Below are positions 60,898 to 64,000 of a stretch of DNA of 64,000 nt, in pieces (within the stretch, counting starts at the first letter, position 1; the number at the start of each line of letters is the position of its first letter). Under the pieces are notes generated by a model, which did not search any database, was not told the origin of the DNA, and saw nothing but the letters and a program-made list of their open reading frames with translations. The translations under genes and the position numbers were made by a program. The stretch covers positions 660,001-724,000 of the forward strand of contig NZ_CP072334.1 of assembly GCF_018127805.1 (NCBI RefSeq). Direction: 5' to 3'. The DNA is from Prevotella sp. oral taxon 475. GTDB taxonomy: Bacteria; Bacteroidota; Bacteroidia; Bacteroidales; Bacteroidaceae.

Positions 60898-62235
60898 ATG
60901 AATAAGTTCAAACTCAAGAAGGACGAACGCCCCATTGCCCTGGTGGCTTTCCTCGTCTTTGCCTGTCAAAACGCTCTGACGCTGTATCGCTATCACGAGG
61001 AGTTCACCCGGGTGGGATACATGGGACTGTGGACGCTTTTCCACGGTCGGTTCCACGTTTCCGGCTTCGATGCCTTCTCGTGCATCTATCTCTCCAATGG
61101 TAAGATTTTCTACGAACTCTCCCGTCACCCACTCTTCGGCCCGATACTCGCACCCCTCTATTGGATCAACGCCGCCATCATCCGTCATTTCGATTTCAAT
61201 GCCGCTATCTATCTCATGGCTGCCCTGCTCACGGTCTGCGCCACATGGTCTTTCCTGCTGATGCACCGCATCCTGACCGAACTGGTGGGTCTGCGCCGTA
61301 CGGATGCTCTTCTCCTCTCGGCCCTGCTGTTCTCCTTTGCCTCGGTGATGCTCGCCGCCATGCTCCCCGATCATTTTCTCTTCTCCCTCTTCCTCCTCCT
61401 GCTCACCCTTTACCTCGCCGGTCGAAACCTCCTCCGTCATCGCCCCATGCCTTGGTGGCAAACGGCTCTGCTCTTCTTCTTCACGGCCGGCGTAACACTC
61501 AGCAACGGAGCGAAAACCCTGCTCGCCTCTCTCTTCGCCAATGGGAAGGCCTATTTTCGACCACGCCACCTTCTCCTCTCCACCCTCCTTCCGCTGGCTC
61601 TTCTCGGAGCCGCCTATTATGCGCAGTATGTTTTCCAGTTGCTGCCGCGGCAACGCGAGTCGGCCCATATCGAGGCGATGCGAATCAAGAAGGATAGCAT
61701 TTTTGTGCAGAAAAGTCTGGAGCACGAGGCGCGTAAGCATCGCATCATCGGCAGACCAATGGGCAACGATGCCTTACTGAAGTGGACCGATAAAGACACG
61801 CCGCGACTACAGAGCCTGATCGAGAATGTCTTTGGCGAGTCGATACAGCTGCATCGCGAACACCTGCTTGAAGACATGTTCGTGTCGCGCCCCGTCATCG
61901 TGCACTATCATCATGGGGTTTTCTATGTTGTCGAGGCAGCCATTTGTCTACTCTTCGTTCTCGGTCTATGGTGTGCGCGGCACGAACGCCTGCTGTGGCT
62001 CTGCCTCTCGTGGTTGGGCTGCGATGTCTTTCTACATCTCGTCTTGGGCTTTGGCCTCAACGAGGTCTACATCATGGGAGCCCATTGGCTCTTCATCCTT
62101 CCCCTCGCCATCGCTTTCCTCTTGAAGCGGTTGCCTCCTCGGTCCGCCGTTGTCCTGCGCCTTGTTCTGTTGCTGCTCACCCTTTACCTCTGGGCATACA
62201 ACGGCACCCTCATTGCGGGCTTTATGCTGGCGTAA
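60898..62235 (+). CDS. DUF6080-type GT-C-like multispan membrane protein
   Basis: The protein has 445 residues. It has about ten spans with a first outer loop RFHVSGFDAFSCIYL...LSRHPLFG, a central helix-rich part with Arg/Lys (QRESAHIEAMRIKKDS) and a conserved block ENVFGESIQLHREHLLEDMF. The same block is ENLFGESFQLHRDHLLEDLF in the upstream fusion protein. The layout looks like a GT-C glycosyltransferase; I know it only as a domain of unknown function (my name DUF6080 is from memory). The ATG at 60898 follows the previous stop by 35 nt. It is the last gene of the operon. Confidence 0.8.
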   Translation: MNKFKLKKDERPIALVAFLVFACQNALTLYRYHEEFTRVGYMGLWTLFHGRFHVSGFDAFSCIYLSNGKIFYELSRHPLFGPILAPLYWINAAIIRHFDFNAAIYLMAALLTVCATWSFLLMHRILTELVGLRRTDALLLSALLFSFASVMLAAMLPDHFLFSLFLLLLTLYLAGRNLLRHRPMPWWQTALLFFFTAGVTLSNGAKTLLASLFANGKAYFRPRHLLLSTLLPLALLGAAYYAQYVFQLLPRQRESAHIEAMRIKKDSIFVQKSLEHEARKHRIIGRPMGNDALLKWTDKDTPRLQSLIENVFGESIQLHREHLLEDMFVSRPVIVHYHHGVFYVVEAAICLLFVLGLWCARHERLLWLCLSWLGCDVFLHLVLGFGLNEVYIMGAHWLFILPLAIAFLLKRLPPRSAVVLRLVLLLLTLYLWAYNGTLIAGFMLA

Positions 62236-62245
62236 AATTTCTTAC

Positions 62246-62388
62246 GATGTGCGAGAAGTCATCTCTTGTGGTGTCAATGATGCTCGCGCACAGAACACCA
62301 AGTACTCTTTTGCTAACAACCGCATAGCGGTTGGTCCGTTGGGTAGAGCAGGGTAGGCGAGTGAAACGAGCCTACTCTGCTCTACCAT
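62246..62388. repeat. Partial copy of the 481-bp-spaced module
   Basis: 62246-62388 matches the left part of the modules at 62742 and 63223: CGATGT.CGAGAA..., then GCTAACAACCGC, GGTTGGTC and GTGAAACGAGCCTAC. It lacks the right half. Confidence 0.8.
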
Positions 62389-62396
62389 CTGCGGAA

Positions 62397-62642
62397 GCTA
62401 CTGAACTGTTCAAAACCATCGCGGAGACCAAAATGGAGCTACTGAACTGTTCAAAACGGCCACGGAGACCAAAATGGTGCCACTGAACTGTTCAAAACCG
62501 CCACCGAGACCAAAATGGTGCTACTGAGTCGCTCAAAACCGCTGCGGAGGCAAAAATGATGCTACTGAGTCGCTCAAAACGGTCGCGGAGACAAAAATGG
62601 TGCTACTGAGTCGCTCAAAACCGTCAGGGAGGCAAAAATATA
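62397..62642. repeat. Tandem repeat, six copies of 41 bp
   Basis: Copies start at 62397, 62438, 62479, 62520, 62561 and 62602. The unit is GCTACTGA(A/G)(C/T)... TTCAAAAC..C.CGGAG.C(C/A)AAAATG. The first three copies read CTGAACTGTTC, the last three CTGAGTCGCTC. The 41-bp period is not a multiple of three, so it does not encode a protein repeat. Confidence 0.95.
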
Positions 62643-62741
62643 TGCAAAGAGAAAACAAGGCCGTAGGTCTTGGTCTCTCCTCTATCGCATAGTGATTGAC
62701 CCATTGGCAACTTATTCAGAACAGATGCCAAACACCCCTCG

Positions 62742-63090
62742 CGCTAACAACCGCGTAGCGGTTGGTCTGTTGGCAGGGCAGGGTTGGCGAGTGAAACGAG
62801 CCTACCCTGTCTACGACGTGCAAAGAGAAAGCAAGGCCGTAGGTCTTGGTCTGTTTAAATCCCTTAAGTTAGAAGGTTGGAAGGATTATTTTGATCTCCT
62901 GAGTTAGAGGGCTTTTCTATGAAAACAGACCAACCCCGTTGGGGTTGTTATGGGTGGGTGCCGCTTAAACAGGGTAGGCTCGTTTCACTCGCCAACCCTG
63001 CTCTACCAACGGACCAACCCTTACAGGGTTGTTTGCGCACAGTGTTCCCAATAGGTGACAAATACGAGTTCGATATATGGTAGATGACCT
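62742..63090. repeat. Module copy 1 with 51-bp inverted arms
   Basis: Arms 62760-62810 and 62969-63019 are inverted copies. The sequence between them and outside is repeated as module copy 2 at a 481-bp offset. The 62692-62907 open frame in this area is repeat sequence and not a gene. Confidence 0.9.
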
Positions 63091-63222
63091 CATGATGCAT
63101 GAGAAATGCGATTCCGATGCATAACAAATGGCCTCGCGATGTGAAAGAGTGCTTTACGATGTACGAGAAACCACCTCTTGCGGTGTAAATGATGCCTGTG
63201 CACAAAACATCAAGTGCTCTTT

Positions 63223-63571
63223 CGCTAACAACCGCGTAGCGGTTGGTCTGTTGGTAGAGCAGGGTTGGCGAGTGAAACGAGCCTACCCTGTCTACGACGT
63301 GTAAAGAGAAAGCAAGGCCGTAGGTCTTGGTCTGTTTAAATCCCTTAAGTGAGGCGGGTCGGGGAGAAGTTTTGCCCTCTTGAGTTAGAGGAGTTTTTTA
63401 TGAAAACAGACCAACCCCGTTGGGGTTGTTATGGGTGGGTGGCACTTAAACAGGGTAGGCTCGCTTCACTCGCCAACCCTGCTCTACCAACGGACCAACC
63501 CCGTTGGGGTTGTTTGCGCACAGTGTTCCCAATAGGTGACAAATACAATTTCAATATATGGCAGATGACCT
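63223..63571. repeat. Module copy 2 with 51-bp inverted arms
   Basis: Arms 63241-63291 and 63450-63500 pair at 49 of 51 positions. Long stretches match copy 1 exactly (for example the region around GTAGGTCTTGGTCTGTTTAA). No transposase gene lies inside. Confidence 0.92.
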
Positions 63572-63814
63572 CCTGATACACGGCAAACATAAATCCAATG
63601 CATAGCAGATACGATTCCAATACATAACAAATGATTTTCTGATGCATGGCAGATGGTCTACCAATGTATGACAAATGCTATTTCGATATATGGCAGATGA
63701 CCTCATGATGCGCGGGAGATGACCTCCTGATGTGCGGGAGATGACCTCCTGATGTGCGGGAGATGACTTCCTGATACGCAAGAGGTGACTTCCCGCATAT
63801 CGGGAAGTCACCTC
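63555..63814. repeat. Degenerate 22-bp tandem repeat ending in a hairpin
   Basis: Units of the form GATGACCTCCTGATGTGCGGGA recur at a 22-bp period with increasing divergence toward the left; related units also lie at 63085-63190. The last units form the hairpin at 63782-63814. Confidence 0.85.
63782..63814. terminator. Strong hairpin at the end of the tandem
   Basis: GAGGTGACTTCCCG (63782-63795) pairs exactly with CGGGAAGTCACCTC (63801-63814). CGCTATTTTT follows on the plus strand. It lies 70 nt beyond the stop of the small acidic gene on the minus strand, so it may also end that transcript. Confidence 0.6.
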
Positions 63815-63885
63815 CGCTATTTTTAATGGTGATGGCACGCAGCGATTGTGCAGATGATTCCGGCAGAAGAGCATTCCGTCAGAAC

Positions 63886-64000
63886 CTAATAGCTCACCTC
63901 TCCCCAGGGCTTTTCTTCCGAGGAGTCGAATGTTTCTTCGTCTTCTTCTTCAAAGAATCCATCCTTGGCTTGTCCGCCACCGCCAGGGCCGCCACCCTGA
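63886..64000 (-). CDS. Small acidic protein, cut by the window edge
   Basis: Only the last 37 residues are in view; the start lies past 64000. The visible part begins with QGGGPGGGG, then an acidic run FFEEEDEETFD, then SSEEKPWGEVSY and a TAG stop. The same order (GPG, Gly/Lys, acidic run, PWGE) occurs in the 65-residue protein at 9473. They look like members of one family of small proteins; the conserved PWGE close to the C terminus is the clearest tie. No function is known to me. Confidence 0.7.
   Translation of the reverse strand, partial: QGGGPGGGGQAKDGFFEEEDEETFDSSEEKPWGEVSY

Noticed and set aside
62246..63571. The duplicated module as a complete insertion sequence
   Set aside because: No transposase reading frame of useful length lies between the arms.
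62692..63874. Open frames on both strands within the repeat field (for example 62692-62907, 62948-63205, 63349-63576, 63429-63674, 63551-63874)
   Set aside because: They arise from inverted and tandem repeats; the peptides mirror the repeat units, have no family look, and overlap each other on both strands.

Overview
The window looks like chromosomal DNA from an anaerobic Bacteroidales bacterium, most likely of the Prevotella group. The GC content is near 50 percent. Promoters follow the Bacteroidetes pattern (TTTG, 19-21 nt, TAnnTTTG). Gene content agrees: a BspA-like leucine-rich-repeat protein, GH92 and GH20 glycosidases, a TonB cluster with two exbD genes, DUF3822 next to rsmD, a GIN-domain lipoprotein, and the surE-lpxB pair. 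I saw no rRNA, prophage, transposase or CRISPR array. There is one tRNA, tRNA-Arg(TCT).

Layout. From 0.1 to 4.2 kb lie a small lytic-transglycosylase-like protein, lemA plus an M48 protease, ridA and a YitT membrane protein. From 4.3 to 9.7 kb come tRNA-Arg, a secreted GH92 alpha-mannosidase, a BspA-like surface protein with an unusual leader (AC microsatellite and a 22-bp hairpin), and a small acidic protein. From 10 to 16.5 kb lie a NUDIX hydrolase, a flavodiiron protein, a dicarboxylate-type symporter and the oxidative-stress genes ahpF, ahpC and sodB. From 17 to 30.3 kb lie GH20 hexosaminidase, rsmD, DUF3822, a RecD-like helicase, dnaE, trxA, aroB, lpxB and surE. From 30.8 to 39.3 kb lie a DUF438/PAS sensor with a Crp/Fnr-type palindrome, an NlpE-like lipoprotein, a DsbA-family protein, a probable metal or heme uptake locus, and oxyR. 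From 39 to 47 kb lie a GIN lipoprotein, a membrane protein, an rRNA/tRNA methyltransferase, two tandem acyl-CoA ligases and an aminotransferase. From 47.5 to 53 kb runs the exbB-exbD-exbD-tonB-pstS-TPR operon.

The most interesting block is a seven-gene operon at 53.68-62.24 kb with overlapping or near-overlapping genes: an EptA/LtaS-like alkaline-phosphatase-fold transferase, two acyltransferase-3 proteins, a UbiA-type decaprenyl-phosphate phosphoribosyltransferase homologue, a HAD phosphatase, a GtrA domain fused to a multi-membrane-span domain, and a paralogue of that domain alone. Read together, they suggest synthesis of a polyprenyl-phosphate pentose, its flipping across the membrane, and transfer by GT-C-like enzymes to an envelope glycan. 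No dprE1/dprE2 epimerase genes are seen here, so the sugar may be ribofuranose. The pathway is inference; the families and gene order are visible.

Two families of intergenic repeats run through the window. The first is a 22-bp-period element (core AAAAGCTAAGAAAACG, usually ending in AAGCTAAGAGATGG) at eight loci. The second is a module with 51-bp inverted arms, duplicated at a 481-bp offset near the right end, with a partial copy beside it and a decayed copy near 26.95 kb. The last 1.6 kb before the right edge is almost all repeats. The edge cuts a gene for a second small acidic protein related to the one at 9.5 kb.
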